A DNA stretch of 64,000 nucleotides from Paralithodes platypus (Eukaryota > Arthropoda > Malacostraca > Decapoda > Lithodidae), in NCBI GenBank assembly GCA_032716605.1, contig CM064509.1, forward strand, positions 40,832,866 through 40,896,865. Direction: 5' to 3'. Numbering within the stretch: position 1 is the stretch's first letter; every line of letters starts with the position of its first letter. The translations under genes were made by a program, and so were the position numbers. The notes below the pieces were generated by a model. The model worked only from the letters and a program-made list of their open reading frames with translations, was not told the DNA's origin and searched no databases. Below, piece by piece: positions 51,387 through 61,564 of the stretch.

Positions 51387-52131
51387 ACAGCAGCAGTCGA
51401 GGTGACATTCGCGATCGAGGTCTCCCCTGCGTAGGGCAATCTCTCCTCCGCCGGTCCAGCAGGCGGGGAAGAAAATAAAGGTAACACTGGCAGAAACAGT
51501 GTCTGTTTCTAGTGTATCGAAGAAGTCACAATCCTGTACGGCGGTCTCAAGTGTCAGGCCTAGGCCATTGCCTTCGCCGGTGCCCGCACCTACTAGACTA
51601 GCCTTGACTGAGCCGAAGGTCAAATCCGGCCAGTCGGGAACGGTCACCAGGGTTACGGAGACACCGCCCAAGGACATCTTGCCCAGTGAACTATTCAGCC
51701 ACCCTATAGGTCATGTTTCCCCATCAGTGAGGCAACGGCCATATGTGATTCCCCGAAGTAACGCGCCTCAGTGTCGTGTACCAACTCAAGTGCTTGCGGA
51801 ACAGTATAGAGGCTACCCTCAAGACTCTATTGAGGTTCCCATTCAGTCGTCAATCCCAAATTTAGAATGGGAAGACTTTGAGCAGGTCTTAGAACCCGCC
51901 GTCCAGTCTGAAGAGGTTCGATCCCTCTCAGCCCGGTCACTGGAAGCTCAGTCAGTAGAGTCGATGGAGTGTCAATCCATTAGGGACGATATTTCCGAGC
52001 AGCTTGAATTGGGGCAGAAAGTGGCGTCATCTGGACACTTGGATGTAGAATCAACTGTGTCCACAGATAACACCAAGGAGTTTGTCACTAGGGGTGATCT
52101 TCAAAACTTTTTGGACAATTTTTTTGAGTAA
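51360..52131 (+). pseudogene. DIRS1-like Gag-type protein, middle part
   Basis: The reading passes an Arg/Ser-rich stretch with a TGA near 51401, then the open 51499-52131 frame with Pro/Ser/Val-rich text and many Glu/Ser heptad-like repeats near residues 130-160 (SLSARSLEAQSVESMECQSI). A T-run near 52120 shifts the frame again. Confidence 0.55.
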
Positions 52132-52249
52132 ATATGGTGGGGATAGATCTGTGCCAGGCTCTCCCACACCACCGCCGGTTGCTCGACCTCTGGGTTCCAT
52201 GCAGGTTACAGCAAAATAAACCATTACTCCTTCACATGTCACATCTAGT

Positions 52250-53179
52250 TTGTCGAATGTAACATCAACTTTGACTACAGCTAATATTAGAGTAGTAACA
52301 GATGTTATTCCACCTCCCTTGGAGAAAAATCCGATATTAAAAGGTCTTATGCCCCTTTTATATGGGCCGGACAGGTCCTGGATGGACATAACTGCTCTGA
52401 ACCCTCAAGTCACGCAACCGACGGTGTCTACGGAACCTCCGGTCCCTGAACATTGGTGTATACAGGTTAGCGAAAGTAAGAAACTTAGAGCGAAGAACAT
52501 GTCGGGTGAATTTTTGGATGTTACGGTTAAGGCTATGCCTAATTTATACACTCCAGATTATTTTGTATATGCACCTTCACCCGCATTGCCACCGGCTTTA
52601 TCGGTAAGACTGTATGCAGACTGGTCTAAGCTGGATGGGTTTAATGATATCAAATCCGTTTTTAGTCTAACGCCAGAGTTCGACAGCCAGTCGATTAGAG
52701 ATCAGTCCGGGAATCCAGACTTGCAGATTGGAACGGTTGGCACGGGTCCTTGGCTAGACTGGGAAGCAGAAGCACAGAATTTTGCGAGCACAATAACCAG
52801 TAAATCAACGCATCAAATTCCTCAAGAACAACATAGTTGGTTTTCACTGCCTGTAACCATTGCCGGGGGAGTATCTAAGGCTGTTTTAGATTTCTTAAGC
52901 GCCTCTAAATTATCTCTATGTGAAATCAATGACCCGTTTTCTAGTCCAACTCCTTTGCAGATTGATAAGGATTATAAACTAAGACAAAAGGCTTGGAGGC
53001 TCCTGTCTCAATTTCTGGTCAGTCGCCAGCTGGCTGAGTCCCTTGTGCAGACGACTGAAGCAGTAGTTGACACACAAGCGCCTTCTTTTGCAAAACTCTG
53101 TCCAGACCCTTGGCAATATCCGGGTCGCTTGCTTGGAAGCGGTCCGGGCTCGGCAAGATTTAAGAGTCTTTTTGGTTAA
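52250..53179 (+). CDS. DIRS1-like Gag-type protein, C-terminal part
   Basis: The 309-codon frame contains KGLMPLLYGPDRSWMDITAL, ARLYADWSKLDG-like text and a helical C-terminus (DKDYKLRQKAWRLLSQFLVS). These fit the structural ORF of DIRS elements; no enzymatic motif is visible. It ends FKSLFG with a stop; related text (VKKLPEDIGHRLVLSP) continues in another frame, so the stop reflects a frameshift. Confidence 0.6.
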   Translation: MSNVTSTLTTANIRVVTDVIPPPLEKNPILKGLMPLLYGPDRSWMDITALNPQVTQPTVSTEPPVPEHWCIQVSESKKLRAKNMSGEFLDVTVKAMPNLYTPDYFVYAPSPALPPALSVRLYADWSKLDGFNDIKSVFSLTPEFDSQSIRDQSGNPDLQIGTVGTGPWLDWEAEAQNFASTITSKSTHQIPQEQHSWFSLPVTIAGGVSKAVLDFLSASKLSLCEINDPFSSPTPLQIDKDYKLRQKAWRLLSQFLVSRQLAESLVQTTEAVVDTQAPSFAKLCPDPWQYPGRLLGSGPGSARFKSLFG

Positions 53180-53602
53180 GAAGTTGCCAGAGGACATAGG
53201 GCATAGGTTAGTCTTATCACCTGTTCTCACCACAACCCTAGTTTCACCAGATACTTAGAGAACAGTCTTTAGCCTCCTAGATTCGACGAGAACGACTGCC
53301 CCAATGCCTAGGAAGGAGTCAACTAAATCTCATAACCCAACATTTAGTCCTCAGAGTCACACTAGTGGTGCTAAGTTTCTTCCTTCCTTCAAAACTCCTT
53401 CCAAGCCTGGAAGCAGTGGCTCCAACAGAGGTAAGACCCAGGGATAGGGACAAGGGAAGTGGTAGAAAAGGCAACCAAAGGGTAAGTCAGGTCAGGAATC
53501 GCAGCCCCCTACCCCTAGCCAGTCTTCACAGCCCACCACATCCCAGTCAAAAAACTAGATCATCACAAAGCTCTCTCACTCCCAGGGCCCCCGAAGGGCG
53601 AG

Positions 53603-54237
53603 TTGGATACGAGTGTTGCTCTGCCGGACAAGTCCAGTTGCGTGACTGGAGAATTCCGGATGTGTTACCTGGCTTGGCCCCGGCAAACTAGGGCCAGGAC
53701 AGTGGTATGCAAGGGAATCACTTGGCAGTGGCTCCGGCGGCCTCTCTTACGTCAACGTTTAGAATTCAACCATGTTTCATTGGAAGTGGAGTCACTAGTC
53801 CAAGAAATGATTATCAAGCTTATCATTGTCCTGGTCAATCCAACTCGCCCTGTTTACACGTCCAGACTTTTTCTCGTGACAAAGAGGGACAGCGCTCAGA
53901 TGAGGCCGATCGAAGACTTGTCTCAACTGAATCGCCACATTCACAACCCACCATTCAGGATGCTCACTGTGAATCAGATCAGGCTAACTCTTCCGCCTCA
54001 AGGCTGGATGTGCTCGTTAGACCTGACAGAAGCCTATTGGCATGTCCCGGGTAAACAAAAGGTTCCAAAAATTCCTCGCACTGAGGATCAGGCATCAAAC
54101 TTATGTTTTTCAAAGAATGCCTTTCGGTCTGAGCCTGGCACCTCGAGTATTCACCAAATTAGTCCGACAGGCCCTGTTACCACTATTACGCCAAGGGATC
54201 ACGATCATGTGGTACTTAGACGACTGGCTAGTGGTAG
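53603..54237 (+). pseudogene. DIRS1-like RT of copy 2, fingers to YLDD
   Basis: Frame 53603 gives LVQEMIIKLIIVLV, VYTSRLFLVTKRD, MRPIEDLSQLNRHI and LDLTEAYWHVPG. After a frameshift near 54050 the frame at 54042 gives FQRMPFGLSLAPRVFTKLV and TIMWYLDDWLVVV, with an intact YLDD. Cut by the 54238 insertion straight after. Confidence 0.85.
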
Positions 54238-56329
54238 TGTAAGGGGGGGTTTTCGTAGTCTACTTTTTTTTTCTAATGTTCCTGGAACTTTGCTGTTACC
54301 CCCTCCTTATTTATTATTTCCTGTTCATTCCATTATTGTGTTTCTTCCTTACTTGATGATTGGTCCAACTTATTACTCTGGTAGCTTAATGGCCGTTGCA
54401 TGCAAGGAAATACAGGTGAATGAATGCAAATGGTCTAAATGACACAGGATAAATAAAAACACAATATACCGTTTGGTATTCTTAACTATATTAAAACACT
54501 GTAAAGAGAAATACACTTTTCACTGTGATACACAAATCAATAGGATTATTACTTTAGTCAACCACGGAATATATCGGTATTATTGGCACAATGAACTACT
54601 TCTTATCACCACATCAAAGTTAACTAAAAACCCTTCAACAGGTGACCCCAAGGCCACTACCCTAGTAAACACACACTCGGTCACTAGGTTCATAAGGCGT
54701 ACAACAGCTCACAATGGGGTGAAGGTTAGCTCAAGGCTCAATAACACCAACAGCATCCTGTCTCAGTACAGCCACTAGGTCATGACCACTGGGGTGGACA
54801 CAGGACACTGCACCTGGTACTTCTCCCTGGACTTCGCTCCTGACCTGGGACCTGGTATTACCATTACCATTAATAAAACTGACAAAATTCTATATCTTAA
54901 TTCATATCAACATTACAAAAGTGGTCAAATGTGTCAATTAAGAGACAACAAAAGGAGGATGTACATTATTGGGTTACAGATAAAATTGACTTAGTTGACC
55001 CTCAAAAATATATAAAGAAAAATGGTCCAAATAGAAAACGGAGGGTTGGAGATAGATATAATTTACTTAGTTGACCCTCAAAAATAAAATGGTTTAAAAT
55101 AGAAAACGGAGTGTATACACACACACGACTCAGGAATGTGGGCTTACATTAAGTTACATACATGATATTGAACTCGACATACGGGATCTTATTGCTGTGA
55201 GAATACTACACTAACATAATACAATTAACATTATCTTATACATAATTAATAGGGTTGGCAGGACAAATAATATGGAATTTGAAATCTAAATGATTAATTA
55301 TCAGACGGAATGAATAATTTCACCTTCGACCAAGACAAAGGATGTCGTATAATTTCGTAGTTACATATATAAGAAACTGGGCATAACAAATGGTCTCAAA
55401 CTTTATCTTAAATACTTCACAATTAATTTCAACTCACCTTCAACTGAAGGTTTTATCTAAACACAACACAAAAGGAAAATTTAAACTGAGTTAAGCCAAA
55501 TATTTCCCCTTAGTCCGCCCGAGGCTGCCGACTGGGAGGGAATGACGCTGGCACTCTTGGCTCTAGGCTCTGTAGGACTCGGGGGGGGGGGGGGGGGGGG
55601 GGGGGGCAGCGTCCTTTGTCACAACAATAACCATACCTTGATTAAATGAGCTCCTCAACTTACTTAGAGTCTAATAAAACTTTCAAAGGATAATTGAATT
55701 ACTTATATATGATGCAACGAATTTCAGGCACAAACATGTTAACTATTACTTACGATATCCTAGGTAAGACTATAGTTTTTAAGTTGGAGGTAGGACTCAT
55801 AAATTTCCACCTGTCAAACCCCCTTGAGGTGGGCACTTGTCGCTAAGGCCTCAGAATCAGGGTGTCACACTAGAGACTCGGTACAAGCAATTATTAGGCC
55901 AAATATCAGCATTATACTAGATTCACAAAGTTAAAGTTATGCTTTGCAATTAACTTTATACACCTGGAAGTGATTAAATGGCCAAAACAAGTAAATTTCA
56001 TTCCAATTCCAAAACAACATTGCTCCGATTGTGACACCCCTTTTCTAAACTTAATATAACAATACCAAACAATTATATTTAATATGTAAAGTTAGAATAA
56101 TGACCCTCATACCTATTAGACACCATTGGGCCTATTTAATTACTTCTTTCTAGTCATTACAATTTAATATATGTCAACTGATATCTTAATCAAGATAATA
56201 ACATAATACCGAACATTTCACCTAATCTCAACACTGACTGGGTCATTATTGGGCTTAAAGTGAGTGAACAGAAAAAGTCTTGGTGTAAATATTGCCAAAA
56301 TTAAGCCTAGTCAATTTAGACCCCTTACA
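54238..56329. mobile_element. 2092-bp insertion with TGTAAGGGG...CCCCTTACA ends and GTAG duplication
   Basis: Left end TGTAAGGGGGGG, right end CCCCTTACA; GTAG occurs directly before (54234-54237) and after (56330-56333). The copy 1 DIRS sequence at 6038-6060 shows the uninterrupted site. No ORF with known motifs. TG...CA ends with a 4-bp duplication fit a long solo LTR or a non-autonomous LTR element. It contains a 26-G run at 55581 and a 74-bp-period duplication near 54992-55115. Confidence 0.75.
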
Positions 56330-56368
56330 GTAGCGGAGTCCGAGATGAAATGCCTCCAACATATCTGA
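56330..56368 (+). pseudogene. DIRS1-like RT remnant of copy 2
   Basis: After GTAG, GAGATGAAATGCCTCCAACA equals copy 1 at about 6053. Homology stops at CATATCT (56368). Confidence 0.85.
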
Positions 56369-56369
56369 A

Positions 56370-56753
56370 GTGACGGGGTTGAATAGAACGGGGTTGAGTA
56401 ACACCTGTAGGATTGCTAGCCTACAGGTGAGTAGGAAGGAGAAAAGAAGAAACAAGCAGCAGAGACGTAATTCCATACCAGTTTCTCATGATGCAGAGGA
56501 ACAAGAAACAGAGGAGTGCCCCATATTACCAGGTCATTCCCGTTTTCTAACTACCAGGAAGACGGGTCACCTAAGACAGCCACCCCTATTAAAGAATGAG
56601 AGTTTGAGCCAATTACCATCCAGCTTTCAAACCCTCTCCACCAATCACCAGCCTTCATTGGACCAGCAGCCAGGTTTGCAGTATACCGAGCAAATGCTTA
56701 TGCAAGTTCCGCATCAAAGACCTGAGTGCTACCGACATAAGTGGGGATATTAG
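56370..56753 (+). CDS. Hypothetical ORF, 127 aa
   Basis: Basic N-terminus (SRKEKRRNKQQRRNS) and a Gln/Pro/Ser-rich rest. It could be a Gag fragment. No homologue recognised. A perfect 10-bp hairpin (56402-56411 / 56420-56429) lies inside it. Confidence 0.3.
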   Translation: MTGLNRTGLSNTCRIASLQVSRKEKRRNKQQRRNSIPVSHDAEEQETEECPILPGHSRFLTTRKTGHLRQPPLLKNESLSQLPSSFQTLSTNHQPSLDQQPGLQYTEQMLMQVPHQRPECYRHKWGY

Positions 56754-56949
56754 GATCTACAGTGCAGTACTATTACGGAGAACTCTGGATCAACCTAGAA
56801 ACATAGTGAAGAACAGAGTTATCCACTGCATCACCAATAACCCCCAATTATAATAAAATCACCAGAGTTGCTATTATGTCCTTCCTAGACTTCGTAACTC
56901 CCACCAGAGTATTAAATAAAATACTTTAAATTATTAGGTACCAAATGAT

Positions 56950-56972
56950 AACTATCTATCTATCTATCTATT
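56950..56972. repeat. (CTAT)n microsatellite
   Basis: Short CTAT tetranucleotide run. Confidence 0.85.
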
Positions 56973-57193
56973 GCCGGATGCCTTACTCCCCTTGCGAGGG
57001 TGGCCATACACAGAATGCCTCCATGCGGACCCATTCTCTGTGAGAGGGACAACCCGAGCCAGTTTAGTGAAGGACTTACAGGATTGACCACTCAATTTAG
57101 AATCCGTCCGACTCCGAGGCCCTCTGTGTATCTTGTTAGCACTATTTTTCTACAGTGGTGTTCGGCTAATCCATCCACTAACCTGCCTTACCC

Positions 57194-57680
57194 TTAACCC
57201 TTAACTGGCGGCGCCTGGCTATAGTCGAGTGAAATAAATATGGACTATGTGGCGGGGCCCGGCTATTGTCGAATGCAATTTTGAGGACGTAATGTGCTCT
57301 GAGAGAGAGCGGAGCAGTGGGAGGAGCATAGATTACCTCCTGACCGCTCGCCACGGCTGCCGTGGACCTACTGAGATTTATTGCACCCTCCTCCACCCTC
57401 TCTCCCTCGCTATATACGTAATTATATAAAGAAATTGCCGTATTTTACCGTTTTTGCCCTTCGGTTGCACGATCGTTGCAAGACAACCAGTGATCGTAGA
57501 AGGATGGTTCGGGTGTCATTGGAAAGCTCAATTTATGCCCTTTCAGGGATACATACTTGTATTATGCTCTGGGTCTTGTTTATGCATGAAAAAGAGCACG
57601 GAAACAACCCCATTTATGGTAAAACCCCCCGCTGGGCGGCACAGTCAAATATACCCTCCCGCCCGCTAAATAAGGGTTAA
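57194..57680 (+). mobile_element. TTAA MITE family A, copy 4 (487 bp)
   Basis: TTAACCCTTAACTGGCGGCG to CTAAATAAGGGTTAA. Twin motifs GGCTATAGTCGA (57217) and GGCTATTGTCGA (57261), 44 bp apart. Confidence 0.88.
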
Positions 57681-57689
57681 GTAAGCAGT

Positions 57690-59537
57690 ACGGATTTGTA
57701 TCAGGTTTACTCCCCTAGATCTGTGCCCAAGATCGTTAATTGTTGCATAATTATACGTTAATCCTTCAGAAACCATATTAAACCTTATATAGATCTGTGT
57801 CCAAGATCTACTGTTAATTTCTCTTCTAATCACATATAAAACGTTCTTCACATATGTCACATACTTGTATCAATTAATAATCTATCAGAATACTCAGATT
57901 TTCCTTGTGTATGTCCTTTCTATTTATGTATGTAACAAGTTGAAGTGAAGTGTATACTGTGTATTTATTCCCTTCTAAAGTCTCCCTTTTACCTAGAACC
58001 TACGCTCAATTTCATATCTAATTAAACTCAGTCCCCCATCCTTTAGAAGAATTATTATTGATAATTATCATAATTTAAGTCTAATTTCTTCAAGAGAAAC
58101 CCCTGTTACGCCTTATTTTGTCGTGCGTTAACTGTATAATATATAAATAACGTATTGGTTTATTCTATTATGAAATAGATCATTTCGATCCATCTCGTCT
58201 AGGAATTCTAGTTGCTATTGTCTACTTATTTCACCAACTCGAATACATCACCAATTGTTCTGTATTCCATATAGGAATCTGTTAACCAGTTCAGTCCTCC
58301 TTCATACCTTATCAGGTATTCCCATCTTAGTGCAACTTTGTCGTGTACGCCATATTATACTATTAGTAATATATAACTATTAGTTATAGGAATCTGCTAA
58401 CCAGTTCAGATCTCCTTCATACCTTACCAGGTATTCATATCCAAGTGCAACTTCGTCGTGCATGCCAATTTTATACTATTAGTATTACTATAATTACTAG
58501 TATACGATATTTTATTTACGTGTTCATTATCTTCTGTAATCAATCTATTGCCTGATTCAATTAGGTTACATTCAACCTTTGAATATTCTTCAGTAGATAT
58601 AAATCATTAAATCTGAATTCCTCGACCTGTGAGATTATAATTGCATATAGGCCTAAGAATTAATTAATTGTATGTTCAAGATATACATTTTCTCATAATA
58701 ATCTAAGTACATTGTTAATTGTAAAAACAATTTAACTCCCCTCTCCTTTGAATTTCAATACATTCCTCCCCTTATTCAGAATAATATCGCACTAACCGTA
58801 AATACTATTTTCATCATCGCAGTATAACGAATGACCTGAGTGACCTACCTGGCCAAAATTATCTGAGCGGTATAGCCCTTTAATTTACCCATACGCTTCT
58901 CGCCACCGGTGAGCGAGCGTTCAGACCAGAGCTCTTCGTATGCTTCCCTTTCTGTTTCGTCCCAGCTTATATATGGGTACCTAGAGTTTTCGTTCACCCT
59001 GTCAAAAACTTATTCTGAATAATCACAGTAGATACTCAACTCTCATATATTTTATTATCAAGGGTTTTATCAATGTGTATGTTTGTCTGTTTATAATTGC
59101 ATACTCCCAATATAATACTATCTCTTGATTCACGTTCATTGTATGTTATTAATAGACCTTGGTGTGTGATACCTGTTTGTTAATTGTTTACTTGCTATTC
59201 TTTATAGTAGCTAAGTAAATATCCACCCACACTTTAGGCCTAAGTATATGAGTGAATTACCTATCATTTGTTTATGTCAAATTATCCATACTCGCTTACT
59301 ATTCCCCAATAATAGTTAAGGAGTATACTGATCTATCTATATGCCATTAAATAAATAAGACTAGAAATTACATGTGTGTATTTATTGTGTTCATATTAAC
59401 ATGATTGAGTACCTAAATTGTGAATAAGAACGTGTTCGACGTGTTCCTGTTGAGGATATATTGAATCTAAAAGTCCATAGTTGGATTTGAGTAAAGACCA
59501 AAACCAAGCTAAATTGTATTACAACCCAGCATAACAC
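57690..59537 (+). repeat. AT-rich stretch, possibly a Gypsy LTR at its right end
   Basis: No ORF. A 115-bp unit repeats at 58271 and 58386 (ATAGGAATCTG, CCAGTTCAG, CTCCTTCATACCTTA). The right end CCCAGCATAACA is followed by CTGGCGGGAGCGGTGACTCG, which looks like a Gypsy LTR end with the post-LTR leader. A matching second LTR was not found. Confidence 0.4.
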
Positions 59538-59617
59538 TGGCGGGAGCGGTGACTCGATACGGCATATCAACACGAGAGTTCTCATATAAAAACAAAATCT
59601 TGGTACTCAATTAACAT

Positions 59618-59812
59618 TTGGACACAATATTCACCATGGCACACGTCTCTAATGTCAAAGGGGTACGAGCTTTCCTGGGGTTGGCATCATACTATCGAAG
59701 ATTTGCAAAAAAAATTGCGACAATTGCCATACCATTACATGACCTAACAAAAAAGGATGAACCATTCAAATGGACAGAACAACGCCTGCAAGCATTTAAT
59801 AATATGAAAGAG
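59618..59812 (+). pseudogene. pol: Gypsy pol fragment, RT to RNase H connection, 5' piece
   Basis: VKGVRAFLGLASYYRRF, then IAIPLHDLTKKDEPFKW and LQAFNNMKE are the connection domain between Gypsy RT and RNase H. It breaks at GAAAGAG, the RTE target site. Confidence 0.85.
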
Positions 59813-60118
59813 TGAGGGTTGGTGTCCTCTACGTCCCATAGCCCCTTCTATCTTTTTCTCCCTCTGCATCTCTAATTTTTTCAAATGGCGTAGGGATGCG
59901 GCGACCCCAACGCCCGCCACTTTCTGGTGCAGGTAGCCTCCTCTGTGGTGGAGGGGTGAGAAATTTCCACCACCGCTTTTCTCCGGCGAGACGTAGAAGT
60001 CGGCTAAAGGGGATCGGGGGCGGGGGGCCTGGTATCCTTCTCCCCTTAAATAAATCTACCAAAAAAACGAGACAGAGATAGGGGCGAGGGAACGCGTACG
60101 TGGTCCCGGTTCCTAAGA

Positions 60119-60880
60119 ATAGGAGCTTTAAATGTGCAAGAATGTAGTACAAATGAGAAGCGAGAGGACATTGGAAGGTTATTTGAAAGAAGGAAGTATG
60201 ATGTGCTTGCACTGAATGAAACAAAGATGAAAGGAGAGGGAGAAGTGGATTTTGGAAATATGATAGGTAGAAAGTCTGAAGTAGATGAGGAAGTCAGGGT
60301 GAAAGAAGGAGTGGCTATTATTGTGAAGGACTTGAGAGAGTTAATAAAAGAGTGGAAAGAGGTGTCATCAAGGCTAATGTCGGTGCGAATGCGGTTTAAG
60401 GGTGAAAGGTGGGTTTTTGTAAGTGCATATGGACCAGGAAGTGAAAGAGAGTTAGACGAGGTAGAGGGTTTCTGGGAGGATTTGAGAGATTGTCTACAAG
60501 GGTTTGATGAAAATGAAAATGTTATAGTTTTAGGGGACCTAAATGCTAGGGTAGGAAATGAGCCAGTTGAGGGAGTTATCGGTAGTTTTGGTGTGGATGG
60601 TGTAAACGAGAGTGGAGAAAGACTGAAAAATGTATGTGAAGAGTGCAGATTGAGTGTAGGTAATATGTTCTTCAAAAAAAGGCGTATACACAAGTACACC
60701 TGGGGGACTTATGGGGGGAGAGATTGTAGAGAGAGCATTGATTGATTATGTGCTGGTGACAAGGGAAAGATTGTAGAATGCTGGATGTGAATGTGATGAG
60801 AGGTGAGGCGGAGGGTATGTCGGATCATTACCTGGTGGAGGGAAAGCTAAGAGTCAAGAGTTACAGGAGAATAAGAGACA
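60119..60880 (+). pseudogene. RTE-like endonuclease domain
   Basis: RIGALNVQECSTNEKREDI starts the AP-endonuclease-like fold, then YDVLALNETKMKGEG (catalytic Glu), VSAYGPGSERE, VIVLGDLNARVGN and YTWGTYGGRDCRESID. A 4-bp duplication near 60740 shifts the frame; SDHYLVEGKLRVKS (SDH motif) is at about 60820 in another frame. This domain nicks target DNA to prime reverse transcription. Confidence 0.88.
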
Positions 60881-60925
60881 AGCGTGAAGTAAGAGAGGTA
60901 ATAAAAGTTAGTGAGTTAGAGAAGA

Positions 60926-61564
60926 GTGCAAAAGAGAGGGAGTACAAGGAAAGATGAATGGCAACAGTTTAAGGAAGGAGTGAAAGCAAGTGCAGAGGTA
61001 ATAAGCGGCAAAAAGAAAGCAGGAGGCGGAGGTATCAGGAATGGAAGCGAGTGGTGGAATGATACGGTGAGAAAGGCAGTTGAGGAGAAGAGACAGTGTT
61101 TTGAGAGGGTTTTGCAGGATGGTAGTGTTGAGGTATGGGAGAGGTACAAGGAGAAAAGGAGAGAGGCAAAACGGAAAATTAGAGAGCGAAAAAAAGATGC
61201 AAACGAAAGGTGGGGTCAAAGGTTGGGTGAGAATTTTGAAGAACGAAAGAAGATGTTCTGGAAGAAGGTAAATAGAGTAAAAAAAGGAGGACAACAGAGG
61301 GAAGAGTCAGTGAAAGATGCAAATGGAGAATTACTAGTGGAACCAGTTGAAGTGAGGAAAAGATATGCTGAGTATTTTTAATCTTTGCTAAATGCACGAG
61401 ATGGAAGAGAAGCAGTGATTGAAGCAGTGGTTGATGGAGATAGGTTACCCAGGCCAGCCAGGTGGCAGGGAATGAATGAAAGGATTGAGGAAAATTAGGT
61501 AAAAGAAGCAGTGAAACAAATGAAAGCGGGAAAAGCAGAAGGTTTGGATGGTATTGCTGTGGAG
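60926..61564 (+). pseudogene. RTE-like linker and RT N-terminus
   Basis: Highly charged linker (EEKRQCFERVLQDG, REAKRKIRERKKDANERWGQ) to 61381, where AEYF is followed by TAA, then NARDGREAVIEAVV, TAG near 61497, and VKEAVKQMKAGKAEGLDGI, the first RT block. GLDGIAVECIKR joins the following ORF after a frameshift near 61570. Confidence 0.85.

Larger units (their letters stand above)
49620..54237 (+). mobile_element. DIRS1-like element, copy 2 (5' half)
   Basis: Contains a leader, gag-like ORFs (50916-53179) and RT up to the YLDD box, then is split at 54237 by a 2092-bp insertion; a short RT remnant continues at 56330-56368. The RT text equals copy 1 (5776-6070). The 5' limit is uncertain. A TTAA MITE lies in the leader. 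Confidence 0.75.

Noticed and set aside
60046..60699. 217-aa minus-strand ORF
   Set aside because: It is the antisense shadow of the RTE endonuclease, Ser/Phe/Leu rich because the sense strand is purine-rich.
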